From positions 868,001 through 932,000 of the forward strand of contig NZ_CP019445.1 of NCBI RefSeq assembly GCF_001975225.1: DNA of 64,000 nt. The letters are read 5' to 3'. The stretch's first letter is position 1, and each line of letters starts with the position of its first letter. The notes beneath the pieces were generated by a model. It made no database searches. It saw only the letters and a program-made list of their open reading frames with translations, and was not told where the DNA came from. Of this stretch, positions 1-8,527 are shown in pieces. The stretch is from Kosakonia cowanii JCM 10956 = DSM 18146 (GTDB taxonomy: Bacteria > Pseudomonadota > Gammaproteobacteria > Enterobacterales > Enterobacteriaceae). A program made the position numbers and the translations under genes.

Positions 1-1039
1 CACGCATCAGCTGGAGGTAGTCGATCATAATCAGGCCAATGCCGCCATGCTCGCGGGCGATACGCCGCGCACGAGAGCGCACTTCCGTCGGCGTCAGGCC
101 GGAGGAGTCATCGATATAGATATTACGTTTTTCCAGCAGAATGCCCATCGTGCCGGAGATGCGCGCCCAATCCTCATCGTCGAGCTGACCGGTACGGATA
201 CGGGTCTGATCGACGCGCGACAGCGACGCGAGTGAACGCATCATAATCTGTTCGGAGGGCATCTCGAGACTGAAGATAAGCACCGGTTTATCCTGCAACA
301 TCGCCGCATTTTCGACGAGGTTCATCGCAAATGTCGTTTTACCCATTGAGGGACGCGCCGCGACAATAATCAGATCCGACGGCTGCAAACCGGCGGTCTT
401 TTTGTTCAGATCGTCATAGCCGGTGTTCACGCCGGTCACGCCGTCATGAGGCTGCTGGAACAGCAGCTCAATACGCGCCACCGTCGCCTCGAGCACATCG
501 GCGATGTTCTTCGGCCCTTCATCTTTATTGGCGCGGCTTTCGGCGATTTTAAACACGCGGGACTCGGCCAGATCGAGCAGATCTTCACTGCTGCGGCCCT
601 GCGGATCGAAACCAGCGTTGGCGATCTCATTCGCTACCGCGATCATCTCGCGCACTACCGCACGTTCACGCACGATATCGGCGTAAGCGCTGATGTTCGC
701 CGCACTTGGCGTATTTTTTGACAGTTCAGCGAGATAAGCGAAGCCGCCGACAATATCGAGCTGGCCCTGCTGCTCCAGCGATTCGGCGAGGGTAATCAGG
801 TCGATGGGTTTGCCCATCTCCTGCAGGCGGTGCATTTCCGTAAAGATATGGCGATGCTGGCGAGTATAAAAATCCTCGGAGACCACGCGCTCGGCGACGT
901 CATCCCAGCGCTCATTATCCAGCATTAAACCGCCCAACACCGACTGCTCCGCTTCGATCGAATGCGGAGGCACTTTCATCCCCTCAAGCTTGTGGTCGCG
1001 GGGCTCAGTCTGTTTGTTGAAGGGTTTATTTCCTGCCAT
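1..1039 (-). CDS. dnaB: Replicative DNA helicase DnaB (3' end cut off by window edge)
   Basis: Hexameric 5'-3' helicase that unwinds the replication fork. The first 346 codons are present, starting MAGNKPFNKQTEPRDHKLEG; the rest lies beyond base 1. Visible are the N-terminal collar domain (about residues 30-130), the linker, and the start of the RecA-like motor with the Walker A stretch ARPSMGKTTFAMN and the IFSLEMPSEQ and IDYLQL segments. The sequence is nearly identical to the E. coli protein. The start at 1039 is 61 bp from the divergently transcribed qorA start, the same head-to-head pair as in E. coli. No frame defect seen in the part present. Confidence 0.97.
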   Translation of the reverse strand, partial: MAGNKPFNKQTEPRDHKLEGMKVPPHSIEAEQSVLGGLMLDNERWDDVAERVVSEDFYTRQHRHIFTEMHRLQEMGKPIDLITLAESLEQQGQLDIVGGFAYLAELSKNTPSAANISAYADIVRERAVVREMIAVANEIANAGFDPQGRSSEDLLDLAESRVFKIAESRANKDEGPKNIADVLEATVARIELLFQQPHDGVTGVNTGYDDLNKKTAGLQPSDLIIVAARPSMGKTTFAMNLVENAAMLQDKPVLIFSLEMPSEQIMMRSLASLSRVDQTRIRTGQLDDEDWARISGTMGILLEKRNIYIDDSSGLTPTEVRSRARRIAREHGGIGLIMIDYLQLMR

Positions 1040-1100
1040 AGTGAATGGAGTTATCCGGGTAATGAATGGGTTGAGAGATTATCACAGATCAGGAGGAAGC

Positions 1101-2084
1101 ATGGCGACAAGAATCGAGTTTCAACAGCACGGCGGCCCTGAAGTCTTAAAGGCTGTGGAGTTTACGCCCGTCGATCCGGCAGAAAATGAGGTGCAGGTCG
1201 AAAACAAAGCCATCGGCATTAACTATATTGACACCTACATCCGCAGCGGCCTCTATCCGCCGCCGGGCTTGCCAAGCGGGCTGGGAACCGAAGCCGCCGG
1301 CGTGGTCAGTAAAGTGGGTTCTGGCGTCACGGATGTGAAAGTTGGCGACCGCGTGGTCTACGCGCAATCGGGGCTGGGGGCATACAGCTCCATGCACAAT
1401 GTGCCTGCCGATAAAGTCGCCGTCCTGCCCAACGCCATCTCCTTTGAACAAGCCGCCGCCTCCTTCCTGAAAGGGCTGACCGTCTTCTATCTGCTGCGCA
1501 AAACCTATGAAGTGAAGCCCAATGAGATGTTCCTGTTTCACGCTGCGGCGGGCGGCGTTGGCCTGATCGCCTGCCAGTGGGCAAAAGCGCTCGGCGCGAA
1601 ACTGATTGGTACCGTTGGCTCGGCGCAAAAAGCGCAGCGCGCTCAGCAGGCAGGTGCCTGGCAGGTGATCAACTACAGCGAAGAGAGCGTGGTTGAGCGA
1701 GTGAAAGAGCTGACCGGCGGTAAAAAAGTGAGCGTGGTGTACGATTCCGTTGGTAAAGACACCTGGGAAACCTCCCTCGATTGCCTGCGCCGCCGCGGTC
1801 TTATGGTCAGCTTCGGCAACTCCTCCGGGCCAGTTACCGGCGTCAATCTGGGCATCCTCAACCAGAAGGGATCGCTCTACGCCACCCGCCCTTCGCTGAA
1901 CGGTTACATCACCACGCGCGAAGAGTTGCAGGAAGCGAGCAATGAGCTCTTCTCGCTGATCGCCAGTGGCGTAATCAAAGTGGAGGTGGCTGAGGGCCAG
2001 AAGTTTGCGCTCGCCGATGCGCAGCGCGCCCATGAAGCGCTGGAGAGCCGGGCGACCCAGGGATCGAGCCTGCTGATTCCGTAA
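1101..2084 (+). CDS. qorA: NADPH-dependent quinone oxidoreductase, zeta-crystallin type
   Basis: Cytosolic medium-chain dehydrogenase/reductase (zinc-free) that reduces quinones with NADPH. Length 327 aa equals E. coli QorA. N-terminal catalytic GroES-like fold is followed by a Rossmann domain with the nucleotide-binding motif HAAAGGVGLIACQWAKALGA. The frame is open further upstream, but the start at 1101 is preceded by the strong ribosome site AGGAGG six bases away and gives MATRIEF as in E. coli. Divergent from dnaB and followed directly by an intrinsic terminator. In E. coli pspG and dusA follow on the other strand; here pspG is absent. Confidence 0.96.
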   Translation: MATRIEFQQHGGPEVLKAVEFTPVDPAENEVQVENKAIGINYIDTYIRSGLYPPPGLPSGLGTEAAGVVSKVGSGVTDVKVGDRVVYAQSGLGAYSSMHNVPADKVAVLPNAISFEQAAASFLKGLTVFYLLRKTYEVKPNEMFLFHAAAGGVGLIACQWAKALGAKLIGTVGSAQKAQRAQQAGAWQVINYSEESVVERVKELTGGKKVSVVYDSVGKDTWETSLDCLRRRGLMVSFGNSSGPVTGVNLGILNQKGSLYATRPSLNGYITTREELQEASNELFSLIASGVIKVEVAEGQKFALADAQRAHEALESRATQGSSLLIP

Positions 2085-2104
2085 GTGATTGTGCAGAAAG
2101 AATT

Positions 2105-2137
2105 AGGGCTTCCCGCAGGAAGCCCTTTCTTTTTTAG
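2105..2137 (+). terminator. Intrinsic terminator after qorA
   Basis: Perfect 8-bp stem GGGCTTCC/GGAAGCCC with loop CGCA at 2107-2126, followed by a T-rich run, beginning about 20 bases after the qorA stop. Confidence 0.9.
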
Positions 2138-2312
2138 TTCGGCTGTATTGTAGGGTACAGCGCGATGAATTCGTTACGCCGGAATAGTGACAGATTTACG
2201 CGCTAAATCCTATTTGCTTCACCAGGCTGCACGGGGAAATGTTTCAAGGATGTGACGAAGCGCTCACTCCTTTGCTAACCGATCCTACGATTGCGCAATA
2301 AATCTGCACGCC
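2138..2312. other. Intergenic gap where E. coli has pspG; nothing recognisable
   Basis: The dusA-qorA interval is 228 bp including the qorA terminator. In E. coli the roughly 240-bp pspG gene lies here on the dusA strand. No open frame resembling PspG and no sigma-54 promoter for it were found on either strand. Confidence 0.6.
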
Positions 2313-3350
2313 TTAGCGTTTCGACGCCACCAGATTGAGGGCGTGTTCCACCACATTGATATCTGCCCCCGCTTTGTGCGCATTTTCACTCAGGTAACGA
2401 CGCCACTGACGCGCGCCCGGCACGCCCTGGAACAGGCCCAGCATATGGCGTGTGATATGGCCGAGATAAGCCCCCTGGCTCAGTTCGCGCTCAATATAGG
2501 GGTACATCGCGCGCACCACCGCCACCGGGTCGGCATCCGGCGTATCAACGCCGAAAATCTCTCTGTCCACCGAGGCGAGGATGCCGGGGTTCTGGTAGGC
2601 TTCGCGCCCGACCATCACGCCATCCATATGTTCAAGATGCGCTTTCGCCTCTTCCAGCGATTTGATGCCGCCGTTGATCGACATCATCAGGTGCGGGAAA
2701 TCGCGTTTTAGCTGATAGACGCGCGGGTAATCGAGCGGCGGAATTTCACGGTTCTCTTTCGGGCTAAGGCCAGAAAGCCAGGCTTTGCGGGCGTGGATCG
2801 TGAAGCTTTCGCACTCGCCTTTACCGGCTACGGTGCCAATAAAGTCGCAGAGAAATTCATAGCTGTCCTGCTCATCAATGCCGATACGGGTTTTGACCGT
2901 GACCGGAATAGAGACGACATCGCGCATCGCTTTAATGCAGTCCGCCACCAGTTGCGCTTCACCCATCAGGCAAGCGCCGAAACGGCCATTCTGCACGCGG
3001 TCAGAGGGGCAGCCGACGTTAAGGTTGATTTCATCATAGCCGCGCGCTTCAGCAAGCTTCGCACAGTGAGCCAGCTGCGCCGGATCGCTGCCGCCAAGCT
3101 GCAACGCCACCGGATGCTCCTCGTCGCTGTACGCCAGGTAATCGCCTTTGCCATGAATAATCGCCCCGGTAGTCACCATCTCGGTATAGAGCAGCGTGTG
3201 GCGCGACAGCAGACGCAGGAAGTAGCGGCAGTGCCTGTCCGTCCAGTCGAGCATCGGGGCAACCGAGAATCGGCCGGGCCAGTGAGAAGCCGAATCGGCG
3301 GACGTTACGCAGGTTTGAGGGGTGTTTGTCATATCAGGATTACCGTGCAT
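2313..3350 (-). CDS. dusA: tRNA-dihydrouridine(20/20a) synthase DusA
   Basis: FMN-dependent enzyme reducing uridines 20/20a in the tRNA D-loop. TIM-barrel core with the family signatures [12 protein letters not shown] near the N-terminus, the catalytic-cysteine segment [20 protein letters not shown], and the FMN-phosphate region [12 protein letters not shown]. The start giving MHGNPDMT was chosen because it aligns with E. coli DusA (MHGNSEM); an in-frame start seven codons earlier (3371) exists. 345 aa with this start, slightly longer than E. coli because of a variable N-terminus. Transcribed alone, convergent with qorA. Confidence 0.95.
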   Translation of the reverse strand: MHGNPDMTNTPQTCVTSADSASHWPGRFSVAPMLDWTDRHCRYFLRLLSRHTLLYTEMVTTGAIIHGKGDYLAYSDEEHPVALQLGGSDPAQLAHCAKLAEARGYDEINLNVGCPSDRVQNGRFGACLMGEAQLVADCIKAMRDVVSIPVTVKTRIGIDEQDSYEFLCDFIGTVAGKGECESFTIHARKAWLSGLSPKENREIPPLDYPRVYQLKRDFPHLMMSINGGIKSLEEAKAHLEHMDGVMVGREAYQNPGILASVDREIFGVDTPDADPVAVVRAMYPYIERELSQGAYLGHITRHMLGLFQGVPGARQWRRYLSENAHKAGADINVVEHALNLVASKR

Positions 3351-3613
3351 ATTTTGGGCAATTAAAATCAATCTCTCGTTATCGCTCCCACCTCAGGCGC
3401 GGGCAAAAAACCGACTCCAGAAATCGCGGGCGGCCATTCTAGCACAGAGAAATGCGTTAAATCCGATGGCGTGCGGCCCGCATCCGCAAACAGGCCCGCG
3501 CCGTCACGCTGGTCAAAACTTAACCATGACCTATCATTTTTGTTAGTCAGCGTAGTTCTATTCCAATAAATCGCACTATTCACTTCACCTCTGCGGGTGA
3601 CAGGAGCTGAAAC

Positions 3614-4237
3614 ATGACCACACCTTATGTTCGCCTTGATAAAGATAATGCTGCGGTACTGCTTGTTGATCATCAGGCAGGCTTACTCTCTCTGGTGCGG
3701 GATATCGATCCCGACAAATTCAAAAACAACGTGCTGGCATTAGGCGATCTCGCAAAATATTTTAAGCTTCCCACCATTTTGACCACCAGTTTCGAAACCG
3801 GGCCAAATGGCCCACTCGTTCCTGAACTAAAGGCGCAATTTCCCGATGCGCCTTACATTGCGCGCCCGGGCAATATCAATGCCTGGGATAACGAAGATTT
3901 TGTGAATGCCGTTAAAGCCACAGGCAAAAAGCAGCTGATTATTGCCGGTGTGGTGACGGAAGTGTGCGTCGCTTTTCCTGCTTTATCGGCGCTGGAAGAG
4001 GGATTTGAAGTGTTTGTGGTGACCGATGCGTCAGGAACATTCGACGAGATTACGCGTCATTCGGCATGGAATCGCATGTCGCAGGCTGGCGCGCAGTTGA
4101 TGACCTGGTTTGGTGTCGCCTGTGAATTACATCGCGACTGGCGCAATGATGTTGAAGGGCTGGGGACGCTCTTCGCTAACCATATTCCCGATTACCGCAA
4201 CCTGATGACCAGCTTTGCCATTCATAACAAGCAGTAA
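3614..4237 (+). CDS. ycaC: YcaC-type isochorismatase-fold hydrolase
   Basis: 207-aa cysteine hydrolase of the isochorismatase superfamily, almost identical to E. coli YcaC (begins MTTPYVRLDKDNAAVLLVDH). The catalytic triad is visible: Asp in LLVDHQAG, Lys in KATGKKQL and the nucleophilic Cys in GVVTEVCVAFPAL. YcaC forms octamer rings in the cytosol; its natural substrate is unknown. Ribosome site AGGAG lies 8 bases upstream. In E. coli ycaC is at about 20 min, so its position between dusA and zur is a relocation or a second copy. A bidirectional terminator separates it from the convergent TraF-like gene. Confidence 0.9.
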   Translation: MTTPYVRLDKDNAAVLLVDHQAGLLSLVRDIDPDKFKNNVLALGDLAKYFKLPTILTTSFETGPNGPLVPELKAQFPDAPYIARPGNINAWDNEDFVNAVKATGKKQLIIAGVVTEVCVAFPALSALEEGFEVFVVTDASGTFDEITRHSAWNRMSQAGAQLMTWFGVACELHRDWRNDVEGLGTLFANHIPDYRNLMTSFAIHNKQ

Positions 4238-4248
4238 CCGCAGTAGAA

Positions 4249-4273
4249 AACCGGAGGCGTAGCGCCTCCGGTT
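4249..4273. terminator. Bidirectional terminator between ycaC and traF-like gene
   Basis: Near-perfect inverted repeat AACCGGAGGCG / CGCCTCCGGTT with a short loop, preceded by an A run and followed by a T-rich stretch; it can serve both converging genes. Confidence 0.85.
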
Positions 4274-4278
4274 AATCC

Positions 4279-5595
4279 TTAGAATGTCAGGCTAAGCTGC
4301 GCGCCGGCACCCCAGGTTTCGTCTTCGCCCACCAGCCCCATCAGATCGAGATGAACGCGGTTGAACGGCGAGAAGCCAACACCGGCGGTGAAGACATCTT
4401 TGTCATCGCCCTTCACATCAGCGCGGTAACCGGCACGTACTGCCAGCCAGTTAAGCGGACGGACTTCTGCCCCGACGCCAACATACTGCGAGTTCTTCTC
4501 GCTCTTAAATCCTTTGGTTTCAGTCAGATCGCCGTCAGCGCTCAGCGTTACCAGCTCGTTATGCCATGCGGCACCGGCTGTGACGATCGGGCTAATCTGG
4601 TAGGTATCTTTGTAGTTGCGCACTTCGCCCGTTCTGCCGTTACGAATAATGGCATCCTGGGTGTCGATATTACGCGAGATGAGGTTCTGGCCGGTTAAGC
4701 CAAGCGTCACGTTTTCATTGAGGTCGGCGGCGAGGCCAACGTCAACGTTGAAGCCGGTGTCATCGCGGCGGTAGCGGCTGCTGTTCCAGTCACTGCTGTC
4801 GTAGTCATAAATCGACGCCGTGTAGTTGTAGACCCACACCTTTTGCAGCTTCGGCGTTACGCCAACGGAGAGCGGAATGCCGCCCGCGTCAAACTGATGT
4901 GCCAGCGCCACGCCAAAGTCGGTGACAATCGCGCCACGTCCGGAAGCGGTGGAGTTCAGGTTACGGGTGATCTCATCGCTGCCGTTTGGCGAGAGCGCCG
5001 CGCCCAGTGCTTCACGCACCGCAACGGCATCGCTGTTCTGAATGCTGCGCAGGTAATCAATATCCTGCTGATCGATATTGGAGCTAACGCGCGCGTGGGC
5101 GTAGGCTTTGGTGACGAAAGCCGCAGAGAGCACATCGTTAGGGATGCTGACCGCAATACCGGCTGCCGCTTTAGCCTGCGCAGTTTTACCACGCAATTTA
5201 ACCAGCTCGTCACCTAAATCTTTGGCCGCGTTCTGGAACTGATCGACGGTGCCGAAAGGGTTGGTAATAATGTCTATTGCCGTCAGATTATCGACGACAT
5301 CTTTATATTGATCGACTTTGTCATTGATGTAGTCAATTTCGTCGCGCAGATTATCCTTATCTGAAATTTGTGCCTGTACGCTTGGCAGGATCACGGTGAC
5401 ATCATCTTCCGGCTGACCTTTCGCCAGCAACGCCGGGTTGATTAATGCTCCACTGCCATAATTTGCCGATGCGACGCCCGTTCCACCCATTGCATCGTTA
5501 CGCGCCTCTGCCCATGTATTGGCTGCTCCCGCCTGATTTGCCATAAAAAAGGAGACACCAATAGCGACCACCGAAAGTTTCGCATTTATTTTCAC
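4279..5595 (-). CDS. traF: TraF-like (TraF_2 family) outer-membrane beta-barrel protein
   Basis: 438-aa exported protein usually annotated conjugal transfer protein TraF although not plasmid-linked. An N-terminal signal peptide (MKINAKLSVVAIGVSFFMAN, cleavage probably after QAGA) precedes an OmpP1/FadL-like N-terminal hatch (ARNDAMGGTGVASANYGSGA), a helical insert rich in D, K and Q (about 90-150), then alternating aromatic beta-strands ending in a terminal strand GAGAQLSLTF with C-terminal Phe, typical of porin-like barrels. No other transfer genes are nearby, so a role in conjugation is unlikely. Substrate unknown. It occupies the yjbLM position of E. coli. Confidence 0.8.
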   Translation of the reverse strand: MKINAKLSVVAIGVSFFMANQAGAANTWAEARNDAMGGTGVASANYGSGALINPALLAKGQPEDDVTVILPSVQAQISDKDNLRDEIDYINDKVDQYKDVVDNLTAIDIITNPFGTVDQFQNAAKDLGDELVKLRGKTAQAKAAAGIAVSIPNDVLSAAFVTKAYAHARVSSNIDQQDIDYLRSIQNSDAVAVREALGAALSPNGSDEITRNLNSTASGRGAIVTDFGVALAHQFDAGGIPLSVGVTPKLQKVWVYNYTASIYDYDSSDWNSSRYRRDDTGFNVDVGLAADLNENVTLGLTGQNLISRNIDTQDAIIRNGRTGEVRNYKDTYQISPIVTAGAAWHNELVTLSADGDLTETKGFKSEKNSQYVGVGAEVRPLNWLAVRAGYRADVKGDDKDVFTAGVGFSPFNRVHLDLMGLVGEDETWGAGAQLSLTF

Positions 5596-5727
5596 AGTAT
5601 GTTCTCGTAGCCAGATGAGTATTTAAGCCTGTTAGTTTGCGCACAAACAGGAATTTATATTGCTGTGAATAACAGTAGAAAAAGGCACTACCTCTTCCGA
5701 ACGCTCCAGGGCGGTCGGATCATATTT

Positions 5728-5747
5728 ATAGTGATGGCACTCACTAT
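5728..5747. promoter_or_regulatory. 20-bp inverted repeat upstream of traF-like gene
   Basis: ATAGTGA-N6-TCACTAT in the 280-bp gap between the divergent traF-like gene and zur, about 130 bp from each start. The symmetry suggests a dimeric repressor or activator site; the protein that binds is not known. Confidence 0.45.
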
Positions 5748-5875
5748 TTATAGAAGAGGAAAATCATTTCGGGAAGGAAAGTTCCGAAAGTGTCTTTAAA
5801 GTTGGCGGTCTCGGCGTTTCCGGCAGGACATGGTAAAGTGTGAAGCTTCATCTTTTCACCAACCCGAGAGCGCCA

Positions 5876-6391
5876 ATGGATAAGACCACTTCGCAAGAGA
5901 TGTTAGTGCAGGCTGAAAAGCTGTGCGCGCAGCGCAACGTGCGCCTGACTCCACAGCGTCTGGAAGTTTTACGTTTGCTGAGCCTGCAAAAGAGCGCCAT
6001 CAGCGCCTACGATCTGCTCGACCTACTGCGGGAGAGCGAACCGCAGGCGAAGCCGCCCACGGTTTACCGCGCGCTCGATTTTCTGCTGGAGCAGGGTTTT
6101 GTGCATAAGGTGGAGTCCACCAACAGCTATGTGCTGTGCCATCTCTTTGATCAGCCGACGCACACCTCTGCGATGTTTATCTGCGACCGCTGCGGCGCGG
6201 TTAAAGAGGAGCAGGCGGAAGGGGTGGAAGATATTATGCATGCGCTGGCGGCGAAGATGGGCTTTGCCCTGCGCCACAATGTGATTGAAGCCCACGGCTT
6301 ATGCGCGGCCTGCGTCGAGGTCGAAGCCTGCCGTCATCACGACCATTGCCAGCACGATCACAGCCTGCAGGTGAAGAAAAAACCGCGTTAA
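5876..6391 (+). CDS. zur: Zinc uptake regulator Zur (Fur family)
   Basis: 171-aa zinc-sensing repressor of znuABC and other zinc-uptake genes; same length as E. coli Zur. Winged helix (RLTPQRLEVLRLLSLQ ... PPTVYRALDFLLEQGFVHKV) followed by the dimer/metal domain with CDRCGAVKEE, HNVIEAHGLCAACVEVEACR and a His-rich tail HHDHCQHDH. Of the structural zinc cysteines, those in CDRC and GLCAAC are present. The second cysteine usually found in VKEEC is Gln here (VKEEQ). Start at 5876 chosen by alignment; the frame is open 12 codons upstream. A hexamer repeat starts four bases after the stop. Confidence 0.94.
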   Translation: MDKTTSQEMLVQAEKLCAQRNVRLTPQRLEVLRLLSLQKSAISAYDLLDLLRESEPQAKPPTVYRALDFLLEQGFVHKVESTNSYVLCHLFDQPTHTSAMFICDRCGAVKEEQAEGVEDIMHALAAKMGFALRHNVIEAHGLCAACVEVEACRHHDHCQHDHSLQVKKKPR

Positions 6392-6394
6392 AAT

Positions 6395-6460
6395 TTCTGT
6401 TTCTGTTTCTGTTTCTGTTTCTGTTTCTGTTTCTGTTTCTGTTTCTGTTTCTGTTTCTGT
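6395..6460. repeat. Hexanucleotide microsatellite, 11 x TTCTGT
   Basis: Eleven perfect tandem copies of TTCTGT start four bases after the zur stop and end in one degenerate copy (TTCTAT). Such perfect arrays are prone to slipped-strand length change. It is transcribed as the zur 3' end; no coding role is evident. Confidence 0.97.
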
Positions 6461-6506
6461 TTCTATTTCAGATAGTAATCCCAAAATATTTCGCGTTTTA
6501 GCAAGG

Positions 6507-6601
6507 CGGCAAGCGCGCGAATCATGGGGAGCATACGAAAGTATGTGACTCATGTGAGCAAGTGCAGCCAACGCAGATAAAACGTGAAAGATGAAGGGAT
6601 T
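6507..6601. repeat. ERIC element, copy 1 of a direct tandem pair
   Basis: 95-bp unit with the ERIC landmarks: GTATGTGACTCATGTGAGC (compare the ERIC2 core AAGTAAGTGACTGGGGTGAGCG) and GTGCAGCCAACGCA. The inverted repeat around GAATCATGGGGAGCATAC is the imperfect dyad typical of these elements. Confidence 0.8.
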
Positions 6602-6696
6602 CGGCAAGCGCGCGAATCATGGGAAGAATACGAAAGTATGTGACTCATGTGAGCGAGTGCAGCCAACGCAGATAAAACGTGAAAGATGAAGGGATT
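6602..6696. repeat. ERIC element, copy 2 of a direct tandem pair
   Basis: Second 95-bp copy abutting the first, differing at only a few positions (for example GGGAAGAATAC versus GGGGAGCATAC). The shared flanks imply a local duplication. The remaining 80 bp up to yjbJ hold nothing recognisable beyond an imperfect inverted repeat around GGTACATCCTTGTACC. Confidence 0.8.
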
Positions 6697-6775
6697 GGAG
6701 ATTAGGGAGGTACATCCTTGTACCTACGGGCAGGGTAGCCTGTGAGGGTTAATACACTTGAGGGGGAAGTGTTGG

Positions 6776-6985
6776 CTACCAGCGGTATTCGTTACGTGAT
6801 TCCCAATCTGTAACTTCCTTCTCCGCTTCGTCTTTCGCGTAACCGTAACGCTCCTGGATTTTACCTACCAGCTGGTCACGTTTACCTTCGATGACGGTCA
6901 TATCGTCATCGGTCAATTTGCCCCATTTCTCTTTAACAGTACCTTTAAACTGTTTCCAGTTACCGCCGACTTCGTCTTTGTTCAT
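6776..6985 (-). CDS. yjbJ: CsbD-family stress protein YjbJ
   Basis: 69-aa hydrophilic, helix-rich protein, same length as and nearly identical to E. coli YjbJ (MNKDEVGGNWKQFKGTVKEK). The CsbD-like repeat covers most of the chain. The family is strongly induced in stationary phase and osmotic stress, but its molecular role is unknown. The ribosome site AAGGAGT is well placed. Lies between dinF and zur as in E. coli; single-gene transcript likely. Confidence 0.93.
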   Translation of the reverse strand: MNKDEVGGNWKQFKGTVKEKWGKLTDDDMTVIEGKRDQLVGKIQERYGYAKDEAEKEVTDWESRNEYRW

Positions 6986-7118
6986 AATTGACTCCTTATC
7001 GTTCGGTTAAAATGACGTTCTTGCGTGCTGAACGTATTAATTATTGTAGATAAGGATTCGGCGTTCGGTTTTTTATTCGGAATCTTTAACCATACACGCC
7101 AGACGAAGCCGCAGATCC

Positions 7119-8453
7119 TCATGCATTGTCGGCATTGGCAAACCAGCTGCCGTTGCGCCAGTGATGACGCCAGATCAGCGCCAGCGTGATACCACGCAGC
7201 GCCAGGAAAACCGCCAGAGAGAGCCATAAACCGTGGTTGCCAAACCACGGCACCGTCAGCAGGGTCAGGCCAAAACCGGCAGCGGCAACCGCCATACTGT
7301 TACGCATTTCAGCCGCGCGCGTCGCACCCACAAACATGCCGTCGAGCAAATAGCACCACACCCCCACCAGCGGCAATACCACCTGCCAGATAAGATAGTG
7401 TCCGGCAACCGCCTGCAGTTCAGGAATGGAGGTCAGCAGCGCAATAAGCGTGCTTCCTGCCAGCGCGTAGACAAGGGCAAAGGCGAGGGCCACAAACCCT
7501 GCCTGCCGGCAGGCCGCGCGCCAGACGTGCAGCAACTGGCTACCATCGCGCGCGCCGTAAGCCTGACCGGAGTGGGCTTCGACGGCATAGGCAAAGCCGT
7601 CAAGCGCATAGGCGGTAAAGGTGAGGAACATCATCAGCACCGCGTTGGCGGCGACCGTTTCGCTGCCGAGACGAGCACCCAGCACGGTGATGGAGCCAAA
7701 GCAGAGTTGCAGCAGCAGCGAGCGCAGCATGATATCGCGATTGAGCGCCAGCAAACGGCGAACGCCGCCGCGCCAGGCGGATTTCAGCATCGAAAGAGAG
7801 ATAGCCTGCCGGCGTAAAACCTGCCGCACCATCAGCAAGCCGATAAAGAAGGTGACATATTCCGCGATAACCGTCGCGAGCGCAGCGCCCTGCACATTCA
7901 TATGCAGGCCCATCACCAGCCAGAGGTCGAGAACGATATTGAAGAGATTGCCGACCACCAGCAGTATCACCGGTGCGCGGGCATACTGCACGCCGAGCAG
8001 CCAGCCAAGCAGCACCATATTGCCCAGCGAGGCGGGTGCGCTCAGCCAGCGAATGGCAAGGAAGCGCCGCGCCTGCTCCAGCACTGCCTCGCTGCCGCCG
8101 GTAATATGCAGCGCCAGGTCGATAAGCGGCGTACGCAGCAGCGCAATGACGATACCTGCGCCGAGCGCCAGCAGCAGAGGCTGGACAAGCGCACGTGAGA
8201 GTGCAGAGGGATTTTTTGCACCAAATGCCTGGGCGGTCAGCCCGGTGGTGCTCATACGCAGAAACAGCAGCAGCATAAAGAGGAAGCTGGTTGCCGTTGC
8301 GCCAATCGCCACGCCGCCAAGGTAGACGGGGCTATCCAGATGACCAATCACTGCCGTATCAACTAAGCCCAGCAGCGGAACGGTGATATTCGATAAAATC
8401 ATCGGCAGCGCAAGCCGCCACAAAGCTTTGTCGGATGCGGTTAACAGCGGCAT
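7119..8453 (-). CDS. dinF: MATE-family multidrug/organic-ion efflux protein DinF
   Basis: 444-aa inner-membrane antiporter with about 12 transmembrane segments (for example MILSNITVPLLGLVDTAVIG, LLLGVQYARAPVILLVVGN, VVLPLVGVWCYLLDGMFVG). E. coli DinF is a little longer, the difference being the N-terminal start. It is the second gene of the lexA-dinF SOS operon, 74 bp behind lexA on the same strand with no terminator evident between them, so it should be DNA-damage inducible. The family extrudes toxic compounds using an ion gradient. Confidence 0.93.
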   Translation of the reverse strand: MPLLTASDKALWRLALPMILSNITVPLLGLVDTAVIGHLDSPVYLGGVAIGATATSFLFMLLLFLRMSTTGLTAQAFGAKNPSALSRALVQPLLLALGAGIVIALLRTPLIDLALHITGGSEAVLEQARRFLAIRWLSAPASLGNMVLLGWLLGVQYARAPVILLVVGNLFNIVLDLWLVMGLHMNVQGAALATVIAEYVTFFIGLLMVRQVLRRQAISLSMLKSAWRGGVRRLLALNRDIMLRSLLLQLCFGSITVLGARLGSETVAANAVLMMFLTFTAYALDGFAYAVEAHSGQAYGARDGSQLLHVWRAACRQAGFVALAFALVYALAGSTLIALLTSIPELQAVAGHYLIWQVVLPLVGVWCYLLDGMFVGATRAAEMRNSMAVAAAGFGLTLLTVPWFGNHGLWLSLAVFLALRGITLALIWRHHWRNGSWFANADNA

Positions 8454-8527
8454 AGCGTAAGCGTCGTTAAAAAGAGGAAGCGTGGCGCTGCGGCGCTAAA
8501 CGGGCGCCACAGCAGAGAAAAGAGGCG

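Noticed and set aside
1146..2033. 295-codon open frame on the minus strand
   Set aside because: Antisense shadow of qorA; low-complexity composition.
6299..6607. Open frame on the minus strand encoding a run of Glu-Thr repeats through the hexamer array (and a Phe-Leu run on the plus strand)
   Set aside because: It exists only because the hexamer keeps two codons in phase; it begins inside an ERIC element, has no ribosome site and overlaps zur antisense.
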